Source of the DNA: Octadecabacter antarcticus 307
GTDB taxonomy: Bacteria > Pseudomonadota > Alphaproteobacteria > Rhodobacterales > Rhodobacteraceae
Assembly: GCF_000155675.2 (NCBI RefSeq)
Contig: NC_020911.1
Location: 275,501-339,500 of the forward strand
Direction: 5' to 3'
Length of the DNA: 64,000 bases
Numbering within the stretch: position 1 is the first letter of the stretch; the number at the start of each line of letters is the position of its first letter. Shown in pieces: positions 8,401-17,383 of this stretch. Under the pieces are notes generated by a model, which saw only the letters and a program-made list of their open reading frames with translations, ran no database searches and was not told the DNA's origin. The position numbers were made by a program, and so were the translations under genes.

Positions 8401-9170
8401 CCGTCTATTTCATCGGCGCAGGCCCCGGAGACCCTGAACTTCTGACCCTAAAGGCCGCCCGCTTGATTTCCGAATGCCCCGTTTGTCTGTATGCTGGATC
8501 GCTGGTGCCAGAGGCCGTTGTCGCTAACGCCCCTAAAGACGCGATCGTCATCGACACGGCCCCCATGCACCTTGACGAAACGCATGCCGAAATCGTCAAT
8601 GCCCACGCCAAAGGCCAAGACGTCGCGCGGGTTCATTCTGGTGATCCGTCATTATACGGGGCCATCGCCGAACAAATTCGCCGCCTTAAGGCTGATGGGA
8701 TCGATTACAAAATTATCCCCGGTGTGCCTGCCTACACCGCCGCTGCCGCCGCCCTAGGTCAAGAATTGACTGTACCAGAAGTCGCGCAATCCATCGTGCT
8801 GACCCGCATGTCGATGAAATCCACTGGCATGCCAGCTGGCGAAACGCTGGACAATTTTGGGCGTACCGGAACGACGCTTGCGATCCACCTTGGGATCCGG
8901 GCCTTGCGCGAAATTGAACGTCAGTTGATCCCGCACTACGGGGCCGATTGCCCCGTCGCCGTGATCTACCGTGTCGGGTGGCCGGACGAACAGATCATCC
9001 GTGGAACGCTGTCTGATATTCGCGCCAAAGTCCGGGATGCCAAAATCACCAGAACGGCACTGATTCTCCTTGGACCAGCGTTGGCAAACGACAACGGTTT
9101 TCCGGACTCCGCACTTTATGATGCAGCCAAACCCCATGTTTTAAGGCCGAAAGCTAAAGCCTGGGTGTGA
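8397..9170 (+). CDS. cobM: Precorrin-4 C11-methyltransferase CobM
   Basis: 257 residues; transfers a SAM methyl to C-11 of precorrin-4. Family motifs: FIGAGPGDPELLTLKAARL at residues 5-23, VRVHSGDPSLYGAIAEQ-type segment near 80, and IPGVPAYTAAAAALGQELTVPE near 104. The ATG overlaps the stop of the cbiG-cobJ fusion as ATGA, so translation is coupled. It is the last cobalamin gene of this run. Confidence 0.94.
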   Translation: MTVYFIGAGPGDPELLTLKAARLISECPVCLYAGSLVPEAVVANAPKDAIVIDTAPMHLDETHAEIVNAHAKGQDVARVHSGDPSLYGAIAEQIRRLKADGIDYKIIPGVPAYTAAAAALGQELTVPEVAQSIVLTRMSMKSTGMPAGETLDNFGRTGTTLAIHLGIRALREIERQLIPHYGADCPVAVIYRVGWPDEQIIRGTLSDIRAKVRDAKITRTALILLGPALANDNGFPDSALYDAAKPHVLRPKAKAWV

Positions 9171-9248
9171 AGCCATGATTGTCATAAAAGGTTAACTTGA
9201 CCGAAACATATTATCGGCCATCCTGTGGCTTTGGGAATGGAGTTACCA

Positions 9249-9596
9249 ATGCTTGAATCACTGCCGCAATCGATCCGCGACGAACTGCACGCAGCGCAAT
9301 CGAAAGCCGCTGCAAAGAAGGCCCGACTGCGGGTTGAGGCGAATGGCGAAAGCTACCGGATTGACCGCATGACGGGCACGGGCTTCGCGCTTGATATTGA
9401 AGACGCGCCAAAGCTGCGCGGCCTTGTCGATATCTACGACGGCGGTCGCCACGTCAGCCAGTGTCTGATTGTAGCTGCCGCGCAGAACGGCGAACAGATG
9501 GTCTACGAATTCAAACGCAACACTGCAGCAGGCGACGGTGCACCGCTCGACTTTGAACGGTTGGAAAATGCGCCGATCGCCTTACTGGGCCGCTAG
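9249..9596 (+). CDS. Conserved hypothetical protein, short cytosolic
   Basis: 115 residues from the ATG at 9249, chosen because GGAG lies six bases upstream; a longer frame from 9225 lacks such a site. It opens MLESLPQSIRDELHAAQSKAAAKKARLRV, a charged helix, and continues with a small domain of likely beta structure (GESYRIDRMTGTGFALDI and GLVDIYDGGRHVSQCLIVAA). No signal peptide or membrane helix is seen. I believe related proteins occur in Rhodobacteraceae but know no function. It is convergent with the aminotransferase that follows directly. Confidence 0.65.
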   Translation: MLESLPQSIRDELHAAQSKAAAKKARLRVEANGESYRIDRMTGTGFALDIEDAPKLRGLVDIYDGGRHVSQCLIVAAAQNGEQMVYEFKRNTAAGDGAPLDFERLENAPIALLGR

Positions 9597-10778
9597 TTAC
9601 TGCAAATCGCTAAAGGCATAGCGCATCCGTGCGACAGCGTCGTCGATCATGGCGCGTGGTGCGCCAATATTGAAGCGGTGGTGCAAGGCACCCCCAAGAC
9701 CAAGACCGCCGCCCGGTGTGGGCAAAACGTGGGCTGTGTTGTGGAGACGTTTGCGAATTTCGGCGTCCGACATTCCGGTGTCACTAAAATCGACCCAAGC
9801 CAGAAACGTGGATTGCATCGGCATCGCCGTAACGCCAGGGATCGCGTTCATCCCGTCGCACAACGCCTGCCTGTTGCCGTCCAGCACCTGCATCAAAGCA
9901 TCAACCCATGCCGCACCTTCGGGTGTATAGGCTGCACAGGTCAAATCTGCGCCCAAGCGGTTCGGCTGAATATCCATCGCCGCATACAACGCCGCAAAAC
10001 GGTCGCGCAAAGTCGCGTCGGGGATGATAACATAACCGGTCCGCAGTCCTGCAATATCAAAGGTTTTGGACGCCGCCGACATCACCACAAGGTGTTGCAG
10101 CGCATCCGGTGCGTTCAGCGCAGTCGGCGTGTGTTTATGACCGGCAAACGTCAGATCCATGTGGATTTCGTCTGACAGCAGCAGCAGATCGTTGCGGGTG
10201 CAGAAGGCTGACAGGGCCTGTATCTCGGCCGGTTCCCAAACGCGGCCAGCGGGGTTATGCGGGCTGCAAAACAACACCGCCTTTTCAGTACCCGTCAGCT
10301 GCGCCTCAAGTGTCGCAAGGTCCATGCGGAACAGTCCGCCGTCATCAATCACCAGTGCAGATTCGACCATGACGCGACCATTGCGGCGAATCTTATTGGC
10401 GAATTCATGGTAGACAGGGCTGAAAATGATGATCCCGTCACCCGGTTCGGTCAGCGACTGCAACGTCAGGCCAACTGCGTTGCCGATTCCATGGGTGGCA
10501 AAAACATGGGCAGGATCGGGCCGCCAGCCGTGTCGGTTCTGATACCACCATGCAACTCGTTCAGCGAACTCGTCATAGTCGAAATATCCATACTCGCCAC
10601 AATCCATCAAAGACTGGGTGGCCGTCTGCAAAAATGGCGCAGGCTGGAAATCCATTTGCGCAATCCACATGGGAATCATGTCGCCATCTGCGGGCCGCCC
10701 CAACAGCGCGCCCATATTTTCCCATTTTGTGCTGCGTCCGGTGGTGATGTTTTTTGGGGTCTCAAAGTCGAATTGCAT
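9597..10778 (-). CDS. MalY/PatB-type PLP-dependent C-S lyase (aminotransferase class I/II)
   Basis: 393 residues, the usual length of MalY/PatB cystathionine beta-lyases, which cleave C-S bonds of cystathionine or cysteine conjugates. Seen: PMWIAQMDF near residue 37, typical of the family; CSPHNPAGRVW near 172; DEIHMDLTF near 206; and the PLP-lysine motif SAASKTFDIAGLRTGY near 237. The C-terminal half carries RFNIGAPRAMIDDAV. Cytosolic. It stands alone between a small gene and the deformylases and is transcribed away from them. Confidence 0.88.
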   Translation of the reverse strand: MQFDFETPKNITTGRSTKWENMGALLGRPADGDMIPMWIAQMDFQPAPFLQTATQSLMDCGEYGYFDYDEFAERVAWWYQNRHGWRPDPAHVFATHGIGNAVGLTLQSLTEPGDGIIIFSPVYHEFANKIRRNGRVMVESALVIDDGGLFRMDLATLEAQLTGTEKAVLFCSPHNPAGRVWEPAEIQALSAFCTRNDLLLLSDEIHMDLTFAGHKHTPTALNAPDALQHLVVMSAASKTFDIAGLRTGYVIIPDATLRDRFAALYAAMDIQPNRLGADLTCAAYTPEGAAWVDALMQVLDGNRQALCDGMNAIPGVTAMPMQSTFLAWVDFSDTGMSDAEIRKRLHNTAHVLPTPGGGLGLGGALHHRFNIGAPRAMIDDAVARMRYAFSDLQ

Positions 10779-10876
10779 CAGGCTAGATCCTTTTGATTTT
10801 GACGAAAACTAATGGACGCCAATCCAAGCGCAAGATCAAAGTCCACCCCGTTGCGCTTTGTGGGCTTCGCGACTAA

Positions 10877-11413
10877 ATGAACCGCATGACTTTACGCTCA
10901 ATCCTGCTCCACCCCGACCCGCGGCTTAAATCCGTGGCTGACCCCGTGGCAACGGTCGATAAGACCTTGCACGCTTTGGCTGACGACATGCTCGAAACCA
11001 TGTACAATGCGCCGGGCATAGGTCTTGCCGCGCCGCAGCTTGGCATCATGCAGCGGATGCTGGTGATGGATTGCATCAAGGACGACATGGAAACGCCGCA
11101 GCCAATGGTGTTGATCAATCCGCGCGTCATTTTCGCGTCGAGCGACACAAACATCTACGACGAAGGCTGCCTGTCCATCCCCGATCAATACGCAGAGGTG
11201 GAACGCCCCGCAGTGGTCAAAGTCGAATGGATGAATTTGGATGGTAAGACGCAACAGGAAGAATTTTCCGACCTCTGGGCGACCTGCGTGCAGCATGAAA
11301 TTGACCATTTGAACGGCAAGCTGTTCATCGACTATCTCAAGCCGCTTAGACGTCAGATGATTACCCGCAAAATGCAAAAACTGAAACGTGAGATCGCCCG
11401 TGGTAACGCGTGA
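10877..11413 (+). CDS. def: Peptide deformylase (canonical copy)
   Basis: 178 residues. Removes the N-formyl group from nascent proteins at the ribosome exit. All three motifs are intact: GIGLAAPQ, EGCLSIP with the metal-binding Cys, and QHEIDHLNG, the HExxH with catalytic Glu. The C-terminal helix KRQMITRKMQKLKRE-type is also present. It is first of three overlapping deformylase-like genes and, with fmt downstream, forms a formylation/deformylation operon. Its stop lies inside the start region of the second copy. Confidence 0.95.
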   Translation: MNRMTLRSILLHPDPRLKSVADPVATVDKTLHALADDMLETMYNAPGIGLAAPQLGIMQRMLVMDCIKDDMETPQPMVLINPRVIFASSDTNIYDEGCLSIPDQYAEVERPAVVKVEWMNLDGKTQQEEFSDLWATCVQHEIDHLNGKLFIDYLKPLRRQMITRKMQKLKREIARGNA

Positions 11414-11894
11414 TATCCGCCTGTGGCCGCACGCAGTCCTGACACAAACCTGCGCGCCTGCGTCCCTAAACGATCCTGACCTCGACGGACTGATCGAAGA
11501 CTTATTTGACACCATGTATCACGCCAAAGGTCGCGTTCTTGCTGCCCCGCAGATTGGTGTCACGAAACGGGTCTTCGTCGTTGACGTGACGTGGAAAGAC
11601 GGTATCCGCGATCCGCGTGCGTTCATTAACCCGCAGATCACCGAAACCGCTGGCGACACAGTGTTTATGGACGAGCAATGCCTTTCCATCCCCGACACAC
11701 CGATGCCTGTCGCCCGTCCCGAAGCCGTCCAACTGCGTTGGGCCAACCGCGACGGTGGGCTTGAGACCGCACCCTTTGACGGCATCCTCGCCCGTTGTAT
11801 CCAGCATGAACTTGACCATTTAAATGGCACCGTGATTTTCGACCATCAATCCCCCGAGGTCCGCGCTGAATTGGAAGTCGCCTATGCCCCGTAG
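11400..11894 (+). CDS. Peptide deformylase-like protein, second copy
   Basis: 164 residues if the GTG at 11400 is used; another in-frame GTG lies at 11388. Motif 1 is altered (GRVLAAPQ instead of GxGLAAPQ), but motif 2 (EQCLSIP, Cys kept) and motif 3 (QHELDHLNG, Glu kept) remain, so metal binding and activity are plausible. It overlaps the first copy at its 5' end and the third copy by eleven bases at its 3' end, so the three are translated together. It is shorter than the canonical copy and lacks its basic C-terminal helix. Confidence 0.85.
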   Translation: MVTRDIRLWPHAVLTQTCAPASLNDPDLDGLIEDLFDTMYHAKGRVLAAPQIGVTKRVFVVDVTWKDGIRDPRAFINPQITETAGDTVFMDEQCLSIPDTPMPVARPEAVQLRWANRDGGLETAPFDGILARCIQHELDHLNGTVIFDHQSPEVRAELEVAYAP

Positions 11895-12381
11895 ACAGTT
11901 CATCCCGTGGCCCGCAAAAATTCTGCGAACACCCGCCGCCGAGGTACCTGAGATCACGGACGACATCTGCGCCCTGTGGGATGAAATGATCGACGCGATG
12001 GACGCCATGCCCGGCGTCGGCCTTGCGGCACCGCAATTGGGCGTGTCCCTGCGATTGGCCGTGGTAGATGCGTCTGACAAACGCGGTCAGGCGATCCGTA
12101 TGGCCAACCCGATCATTCTGCACGCGTCACACGAACTGCGCTTGCACGAAGAAGCCTCACCCAATCTAGTTGGCATGTCCGCATCGCTCGAACGGCCCCG
12201 TGCCGTGACGGTCCGGTTCATGAATGAAGCAGGCATGTATGACCGCCAAGATTTTGTCGGCCTCTGGGCGACCAGTGTGCAGCACCAGATCGATCATTTG
12301 GATGGGAAGATGTATTTCGACCGCCTGAGCCGCACCAAACGCGATATGCTGCTGAAAAAGGCCCGCAAATTGAACGGGTGA
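11884..12381 (+). CDS. Deformylase-like protein with lost catalytic residues, third copy
   Basis: 165 residues with a clear deformylase fold: GVGLAAPQLG is intact. Motif 2 reads EEASPNL, so the metal-binding Cys is missing, and motif 3 reads QHQIDHLDG, so the catalytic Glu of HExxH is Gln. By family knowledge these changes should abolish hydrolysis. It keeps the C-terminal helix (KRDMLLKKARKLNG) resembling the first copy. It may be a non-catalytic ribosome- or deformylase-binding paralogue, or one with another reaction. The frame is full length with no stops, so it appears to be maintained. Confidence 0.85.
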   Translation: MPRRQFIPWPAKILRTPAAEVPEITDDICALWDEMIDAMDAMPGVGLAAPQLGVSLRLAVVDASDKRGQAIRMANPIILHASHELRLHEEASPNLVGMSASLERPRAVTVRFMNEAGMYDRQDFVGLWATSVQHQIDHLDGKMYFDRLSRTKRDMLLKKARKLNG

Positions 12382-12395
12382 ATCTGTTGCCAAGC

Positions 12396-12434
12396 AGCCC
12401 TTCGGGGAGAGTTTTCTGGCCAAAGTGATGAAAA
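12396..12434 (+). repeat. Roseobacter-type intergenic element before fmt
   Basis: CCCTTCGGGG dyad, then AGAGTTTTCTGGCCAAAGTGATGAAAA, in the 85-base spacer between the third deformylase gene and fmt. The GGCCAA-GATGAA part matches the element at 5709 closely. Confidence 0.45.
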
Positions 12435-12466
12435 CAGGTTTTCCACCTGTAATGAAGGGGTAAGAG

Positions 12467-13375
12467 ATGCGTATTATTTTTATGGGGACCCCCGATTTTT
12501 CGGTGCCTATTTTGAACGCGCTCTTGGAAGCAGGGCACGATATATGCGCTGTCTATTCCCAACCCCCCAGACCCGCCGGACGCGGCAAAAAAGATCGCCT
12601 CAGCCCAGTACAAGCGCGCGCCGAAACCCTTGGGCTGAATGTGCGCACCCCGGTATCGCTGAAAGACTGCGACACACAGGCGAGTTTTGCTGCGCTGAAT
12701 GCCGATATCGCTGTTGTCGTTGCCTATGGTCTAATCCTACCGCAGGCCGTGTTGGACGCACCCGCGATGGGGTGCCTTAATATCCATGCGTCGCTGCTTC
12801 CACGTTGGCGCGGCGCCGCGCCAATCCACCGCGCGATCATGTCGGGGGATACGCAAACAGGTGTGTGCATCATGCAGATGGATGCTGGCCTCGATACGGG
12901 CGTGGTTTTGTTGCGCCGTGAGGTTGCGATCGAAATTGGGGAAACGACGGGCGAACTCCACGACAGACTGTCTGCACTTGGCGCAGACGCAATCACTGAT
13001 GCGCTGGGCGCGCTGCCGTTCCTATTACCAACCCCGCAACCGGATACCGGCGTTACCTACGCCGCCAAGATCGACAAATCTGAATCGCGCGTCGATTGGT
13101 CCAAAGCCACAGCCGATATCGTCAACCAAATTAACGCCCTTTCGCCCTTTCCAGGGGCTTGGTCGCAAGTTGGGCCCGAGCGGATCAAGTTTCTCAAAGC
13201 CGGCGCCGCAGACACAAACCTGCCTGCTGGTCAGATCAAATCAACGGATGGGGATCTCTTTATCGGCACAGGCAACGGTGCGGTTCGCATCCACACCCTG
13301 CAACGCGCGGGCAAAAAAACCGCCTCCGCGCGTGATGTCTTGCAAGGCTGGACACCGCCAACGCAGCCCATCTGA
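12467..13375 (+). CDS. fmt: Methionyl-tRNA formyltransferase
   Basis: 302 residues; formylates Met-tRNA for initiation using 10-formyl-tetrahydrofolate. Motifs: [19 protein letters not shown] at the start, the signature [17 protein letters not shown] near residue 110, and [10 protein letters not shown] near 145. The C-terminal tRNA-binding domain begins near 205 ([13 protein letters not shown]). Slightly short but complete. It closes the def-def-def-fmt group, whose products act in opposite directions on the same formyl group. Confidence 0.95.
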   Translation: MRIIFMGTPDFSVPILNALLEAGHDICAVYSQPPRPAGRGKKDRLSPVQARAETLGLNVRTPVSLKDCDTQASFAALNADIAVVVAYGLILPQAVLDAPAMGCLNIHASLLPRWRGAAPIHRAIMSGDTQTGVCIMQMDAGLDTGVVLLRREVAIEIGETTGELHDRLSALGADAITDALGALPFLLPTPQPDTGVTYAAKIDKSESRVDWSKATADIVNQINALSPFPGAWSQVGPERIKFLKAGAADTNLPAGQIKSTDGDLFIGTGNGAVRIHTLQRAGKKTASARDVLQGWTPPTQPI

Positions 13376-13400
13376 TTTTCTTTGGTTCCTAAATACCTAA

Positions 13401-13433
13401 CTTTTGCGCAACTGCCCGCCGCAGGCGCAAAAC
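13401..13433. terminator. Bidirectional terminator between fmt and rnhA
   Basis: Eight-base arms TTTTGCGC (13402-13409) and GCGCAAAA (13425-13432) flank a GC-rich loop, so either strand gives a stem followed by T residues. It sits exactly between the convergent fmt and rnhA. Confidence 0.7.
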
Positions 13434-13883
13434 TCACCTCTTAAACGGTGCCATTCCCGCCCGCGCCAATTCATCGGCGCGTTCGTTTTCGGGGTGCCCC
13501 GCGTGCCCCTTGACCCATTCCCATGTCACATCATGGCGGTCCCGCGCAGCGTCAAGCCGTTGCCAAAGATCAATATTCTTGATCTCGCCACCCTTCTTTT
13601 TCCAGCCCTTGGCCTTCCAGCCATAAATCCACTTGGTTATCCCGTCTTTGACGTAGGAACTGTCGGTCACAACAGTCAAGGTCGATGGTCCAGACAACGT
13701 TTCCAGCGCATTGATCGCGGCCAAAAGCTCCATACGATTGTTGGTGGTATGCGCCTCGCCACCTTTAAGGTCGCGTTCTTTCACAACCGAATCGCCGTCG
13801 CGTGCGATCAACACCGCACCCCAACCACCGGGGCCGGGGTTGCCGCTACAGGCCCCGTCCGTGTAGGCATATAAATCGGCCAT
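13434..13883 (-). CDS. rnhA: Ribonuclease HI
   Basis: 149 residues; cuts RNA in RNA-DNA hybrids. Motifs: [16 protein letters not shown] (first catalytic Asp), [10 protein letters not shown] (Glu), [12 protein letters not shown] (Asp) and [18 protein letters not shown] (His and last Asp). Complete. The start overlaps the stop of the methyltransferase gene as ATGA, placing it last in a four-gene minus-strand run ispH, DUF3429, methyltransferase, rnhA. Confidence 0.95.
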   Translation of the reverse strand: MADLYAYTDGACSGNPGPGGWGAVLIARDGDSVVKERDLKGGEAHTTNNRMELLAAINALETLSGPSTLTVVTDSSYVKDGITKWIYGWKAKGWKKKGGEIKNIDLWQRLDAARDRHDVTWEWVKGHAGHPENERADELARAGMAPFKR

Positions 13884-14479
13884 CAGTTCTTACGAGCCAG
13901 CATGATGACCCATGGGTCATTTGTGCCCGCCAACCCGATGTCGCTGCCGGTTCTGGTGGTTACAACATCAAAACCTGCATCCCGCAAAAGATTGGTCAAC
14001 TCGACCTCCTCGACAAAGGTATAAAGCCGCTCCAACCTGTCGCGTCGATTACCTTTTCCAGTCTTCATCCCCACATGTAAATGCCCGCCAACCCGCAACG
14101 CCTGCGCAATGGCCCCAAAATGCATAGACAGTTTTTCACGCGGTGCGTGTAGCAGCGAAAAATTCGCCCATACGCCGTCATAAACGCCGGCTGCGTCCAG
14201 ATCATCAAACGTCGCGATGCGTGCCGCGACGCCCTTACTTTGCGCAAACCGCACCATTTCTGGTGACGCATCCACGGCGTTAACATCCAGCCCCGCCTGC
14301 ATCATTAAATGGGCTGACCCACCCGGTCCGCAACCCAAATCCAGTACGCGCCCACCCGCAGGTATCGCTGCAATAAAGCGCACCAAATGCGCCCCCGCTT
14401 TGCCGCCATGATCAAGCGTTGCGGCATAATCGGCGGCCTTTTCGTTGTAAACGGCCAGCGTTTTAGGATCGACGCTCAT
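13883..14479 (-). CDS. Class I SAM-dependent methyltransferase
   Basis: 198 residues from the ATG at 14479; the frame stays open far upstream, but that part is a shadow of the neighbouring gene. The SAM-binding core is clear: [16 protein letters not shown] near residue 44, then [11 protein letters not shown], then [35 protein letters not shown]. This resembles UbiE/methyltransf_11-type enzymes acting on small molecules; the substrate cannot be read. It overlaps the DUF3429 gene as ATGA and rnhA likewise. Confidence 0.85.
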   Translation of the reverse strand: MSVDPKTLAVYNEKAADYAATLDHGGKAGAHLVRFIAAIPAGGRVLDLGCGPGGSAHLMMQAGLDVNAVDASPEMVRFAQSKGVAARIATFDDLDAAGVYDGVWANFSLLHAPREKLSMHFGAIAQALRVGGHLHVGMKTGKGNRRDRLERLYTFVEEVELTNLLRDAGFDVVTTRTGSDIGLAGTNDPWVIMLARKN

Positions 14480-14931
14480 ATTACCACCGGTAGCAAACAC
14501 ATCAGCACGACTCCTGTTATTGGCATCCTTAGCGCCATCCACCAGCGCGGCGCGAGGCCCCAGCGCCAGAATGCGAAATCCAGAACCAATACAGCGACAA
14601 AACCCGCGATCAGGTTCATGCCCGCCGACACAGGCCCACCCCCAATCATTGCAAACGCCCAAAGCGCGGGTAGCACCGACAAAACATATCCGGTTGCAGC
14701 CTGACTGCCCGTCGCTTTGGTTGCAAAGCCCCACAACACGCCCGACATGAACGACAAGATCACCGTCCCGTAGGCCAGCCCGACAAACGGCCCGATAAAC
14801 CGCGGTCCGATCCAGTCGATAGTCATTTCTGCCGCGACAGGACTGTAAATCGTCAAAACACCCCAGATGAACGGCAGAAGTCCGGCGATGCTTAAGATCA
14901 GTGCGGATTTGGGGATGTTTCTGAGCGTCAC
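14476..14931 (-). CDS. DUF3429 family inner-membrane protein
   Basis: 151 residues, nearly all hydrophobic, with about five predicted membrane helices. The family signature region includes [27 protein letters not shown] and [11 protein letters not shown]3429 proteins have no established function. It overlaps ispH upstream and the methyltransferase downstream by four bases each, so the whole run is probably one transcript. Confidence 0.8.
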   Translation of the reverse strand: MTLRNIPKSALILSIAGLLPFIWGVLTIYSPVAAEMTIDWIGPRFIGPFVGLAYGTVILSFMSGVLWGFATKATGSQAATGYVLSVLPALWAFAMIGGGPVSAGMNLIAGFVAVLVLDFAFWRWGLAPRWWMALRMPITGVVLMCLLPVVI

Positions 14932-15878
14932 GCCGTTTCCCGCAGCACGCGCGGCACTTTGAATTCGACGTTCTCGACAGCTGTCTCGACCAGTTCAACA
15001 GTCACGTCATAACGGCCCTTAAACGCGTCAATCACCTCGTTTATCAAAACCTCGGGGGCTGACGCGCCCGCTGTGATCCCGATGCTTTTGATGCCGTGCA
15101 AACTGCGCCAATCAATGTCCGCGCCGCGCCTCACCAATTGGCTGTAGGCGCAGCCCGCTTTGCGACCAACCTCGACCAGCCGTTGCGAATTGGATGAATT
15201 TGGCGCGCCGACAACCAGCATCGCATCCACCAATGGAGCCATCACTTTTACCGCTTCTTGGCGGTTGGTGGTGGCATAGCAAATGTCTTCTTTATGTGGG
15301 CCGACAATCATCGGGAACCGTGCGTTCAGCGCCGCGACGATGTCCGCCGTATCATCGACTGACAGGGTCGTCTGCGTCACAAATGCCAGCTGTGCTGCGT
15401 CGCGTACGACAACGTCGGCCACGTCCGCAACCGTTTCCACCAACAACACTTCGCCGAACGGTAATTGCCCCATCGTGCCAACTGTTTCGGGGTGGCCTGC
15501 ATGTCCGATCATGATCATCTGTAACCCGTTATCGCTGTGGCGCTGGGCCTCGATGTGGACTTTGGACACCAGCGGGCAGGTGGCATCGACAAAGATCATT
15601 TCACGCGCGGCCGCCGCCGCTGGCACTGATTTAGGCACGCCGTGGGCAGAAAAGATCACGGGGCGGTCATCGGGGCAGTCTTTCAGTTCCTCGACAAACA
15701 CGGCGCCCTTTCCGCGCAAGTCATCGACGACGAATTTGTTATGTACGATTTCGTGGCGCACATAGACGGGCGCGCCCCACTTTTCTAACGCCAGTTCAAC
15801 GATCTTGATGGCGCGATCGACGCCGGCGCAAAACCCTCGCGGGGCTGCCAGATAGAGGGTGAGGGATTGTTTGGACAT
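14928..15878 (-). CDS. ispH: 4-hydroxy-3-methylbut-2-enyl diphosphate reductase IspH
   Basis: 316 residues; last step of the MEP isoprenoid pathway, making IPP and DMAPP with a [4Fe-4S] cluster. Conserved cysteines are visible in [13 protein letters not shown] near residue 12, in [11 protein letters not shown] near 98 and near the SNSQRL motif further on. [13 protein letters not shown] and VFSAHGVP-type segments are also present. Start chosen at the first ATG, as the family starts here. First gene of the minus-strand run ending in rnhA. Confidence 0.95.
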   Translation of the reverse strand: MSKQSLTLYLAAPRGFCAGVDRAIKIVELALEKWGAPVYVRHEIVHNKFVVDDLRGKGAVFVEELKDCPDDRPVIFSAHGVPKSVPAAAAAREMIFVDATCPLVSKVHIEAQRHSDNGLQMIMIGHAGHPETVGTMGQLPFGEVLLVETVADVADVVVRDAAQLAFVTQTTLSVDDTADIVAALNARFPMIVGPHKEDICYATTNRQEAVKVMAPLVDAMLVVGAPNSSNSQRLVEVGRKAGCAYSQLVRRGADIDWRSLHGIKSIGITAGASAPEVLINEVIDAFKGRYDVTVELVETAVENVEFKVPRVLRETA

Positions 15879-15947
15879 GGGGCAAATCTCCGTTGCACCT
15901 GCAACTTATGCACCGCCGCCGCTATGGTCCAGTGCCGGCAACTCGAA

Positions 15948-15974
15948 ACGGGCGCCCGATCAGGACGCCCGTTA
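15948..15974 (-). terminator. Terminator-like hairpin downstream of the NYN gene
   Basis: On the minus strand ACGGGCG and CGCCCGT face each other around an eleven-base loop, followed by TTCG. It lies just beyond the stop of the NYN-domain gene and upstream of ispH. The T-run is weak. Confidence 0.45.
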
Positions 15975-15982
15975 CAACATTA

Positions 15983-16570
15983 CTACTCGTCGACCATTTC
16001 GTGATCTAAGACTGTCTCGTTTGCGTCGTCGCGTGGCGCTTCACGGACCGGGCGGCCAATAACGTCGCGCAATTCATCAAGTTCAATGAAATTGTCGCAT
16101 TGGCGGCGCAGTTCGTCGGCGATCATCGGCGGCTGGCTGCGGATGGTCGATACAACAGACACCCGAACGCCTTTGCGCTGCAATGATTCAACTAACGGGC
16201 GGAAATCACCATCGCCCGAAAAAATCACGATGTGATCCACGTGCGGCGCCAATTCCAACGCGTCCACGGCCAATTCAATGTCCATGTTGCCCTTGATCTT
16301 GCGTCGCCCCATGGAATCCGTAAATTCCTTGGCGGGCTTTGTGACCATCGTGAATCCATTGTAGTTCAGCCAGTCAACTAGCGGGCGGATCGGCGAATAT
16401 TCATCATTTTCAAGCAGAGCCGTATAATAGTAGGCACGCAGCATTTTACCACGCCGCATAAACTCAGCACGCAACAACTTGTAGTCGATATCGAAGCCCA
16501 AAGATTTTGCCGATGCATATAAATTCGACCCGTCGATAAACAGCGCTAGTTTTTCGTCACGGTAAAACAT
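15983..16570 (-). CDS. NYN/LabA-family PIN-like nuclease domain protein
   Basis: 195 residues from the ATG at 16570, preceded on the minus strand by AAAGGAC; the longer frame upstream runs through repeated promoter sequence and is not chosen. The NYN (PIN-like) fold is seen in ALFIDGSNLY near residue 8, GNMDIELAVDALE near 92 and IFSGDGDFRPLVE near 113, which hold the acidic metal-binding residues. Such proteins are expected to cut RNA. The C-terminal part is acidic. It is divergent from folK across a spacer with three copies of an 18-base repeat. Confidence 0.85.
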   Translation of the reverse strand: MFYRDEKLALFIDGSNLYASAKSLGFDIDYKLLRAEFMRRGKMLRAYYYTALLENDEYSPIRPLVDWLNYNGFTMVTKPAKEFTDSMGRRKIKGNMDIELAVDALELAPHVDHIVIFSGDGDFRPLVESLQRKGVRVSVVSTIRSQPPMIADELRRQCDNFIELDELRDVIGRPVREAPRDDANETVLDHEMVDE

Positions 16571-16611
16571 CCAATTTTGTCCTTTTAACTTATCTAGGCG
16601 GTGGGAATTAT

Positions 16612-16671
16612 GTGAGTAGTCTGTTGCAGAGATATGTGAGTGGTCTGTTGCAGTGAGTGGTTTGTTACAAT
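16612..16671. repeat. Three copies of an 18-base repeat in the NYN-folK divergent promoter
   Basis: GTGAGTAGTCTGTTGCAG at 16612, GTGAGTGGTCTGTTGCAG at 16637 and GTGAGTGGTTTGTTACAA at 16654. Spacings are 25 and 17 bases. Each copy ends in CTGTTGCAG, with CTG/CAG as small inverted arms. Placement between divergent genes suggests an operator array or a recent duplication. Confidence 0.75.
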
Positions 16672-16702
16672 AATGAATTTGATTATGTAGGGCGTTTATG
16701 CT

Positions 16703-17284
16703 ATGGCTCAAGGGGAACTAAACGAGAACGGCGTCTTGGTGCTTGTTGCGATGGGCGGAAATGCGCCGTCGCATGTCGGCGATCCACACGCGACAATCCT
16801 GTCTGCCCTAACGTCGATGCGTATGACCTTTGGTGACGTAGCGATCAGTAATTTTTATCAAACACCCAGCTTCCCAGCCGGTTCCGACCCTGATTTCATC
16901 AACGCAGCCTGCGCATTTCACAGCGCCCTTTCAGCGCCCGACACCCTGGCCGCTTTGCACCAAATAGAGGCGGATTTTGGCAGAGAGCGTCGTTTACGTT
17001 GGGGGCAACGCACCCTTGACCTTGACCTCATCGCCCACGGTGACAAAGTTCTTCCCGATATGGCGACCCAGAATTATTGGCGCACACTGCCGCCTGAGCG
17101 CCAAAAAAACCAGACGCCCGACGCGCTCATTGTGCCGCATCCTCGCGTGCAAGACCGCGCTTTTGTCTTGGTGCCACTGGCAGATGTCGCCGCCGACTGG
17201 GTGCACCCTTTGCTTGGGCAAAAAGTCACTGAAATGCTCTCGCGTTTGCCCGCATCTGAACGTGCAGACATTAAGCTGCTTTAA
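16703..17284 (+). CDS. folK: 2-amino-4-hydroxy-6-hydroxymethyldihydropteridine diphosphokinase
   Basis: 193 residues; pyrophosphorylates the pterin in folate synthesis. The family opening VLVAMGGNAPS is near residue 12, and the signature RWGQRTLDLDLIAHGD near 99 contains the ATP/Mg-binding Asp residues; PHPRVQDRAFVLVPLADVA follows. An insertion (NYWRTLPPERQKNQTPD) lies before PHPR. The expected partners folP and folB are not adjacent. It is followed by rpoZ and rel. Confidence 0.93.
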   Translation: MAQGELNENGVLVLVAMGGNAPSHVGDPHATILSALTSMRMTFGDVAISNFYQTPSFPAGSDPDFINAACAFHSALSAPDTLAALHQIEADFGRERRLRWGQRTLDLDLIAHGDKVLPDMATQNYWRTLPPERQKNQTPDALIVPHPRVQDRAFVLVPLADVAADWVHPLLGQKVTEMLSRLPASERADIKLL

Positions 17285-17383
17285 CCCCTTTAATCACAGG
17301 TGCGAATCGGGTTGTCTTATACCTGTCAAGGGATTAGATATCGCGCTCTGACATACTTAATTACTGACTGATTGGAGTACCAC

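Noticed and set aside
13883..14998. 371-residue minus-strand protein
   Set aside because: Only the last 198 residues match a methyltransferase; the first part is out of frame with the DUF3429 gene it overlaps.
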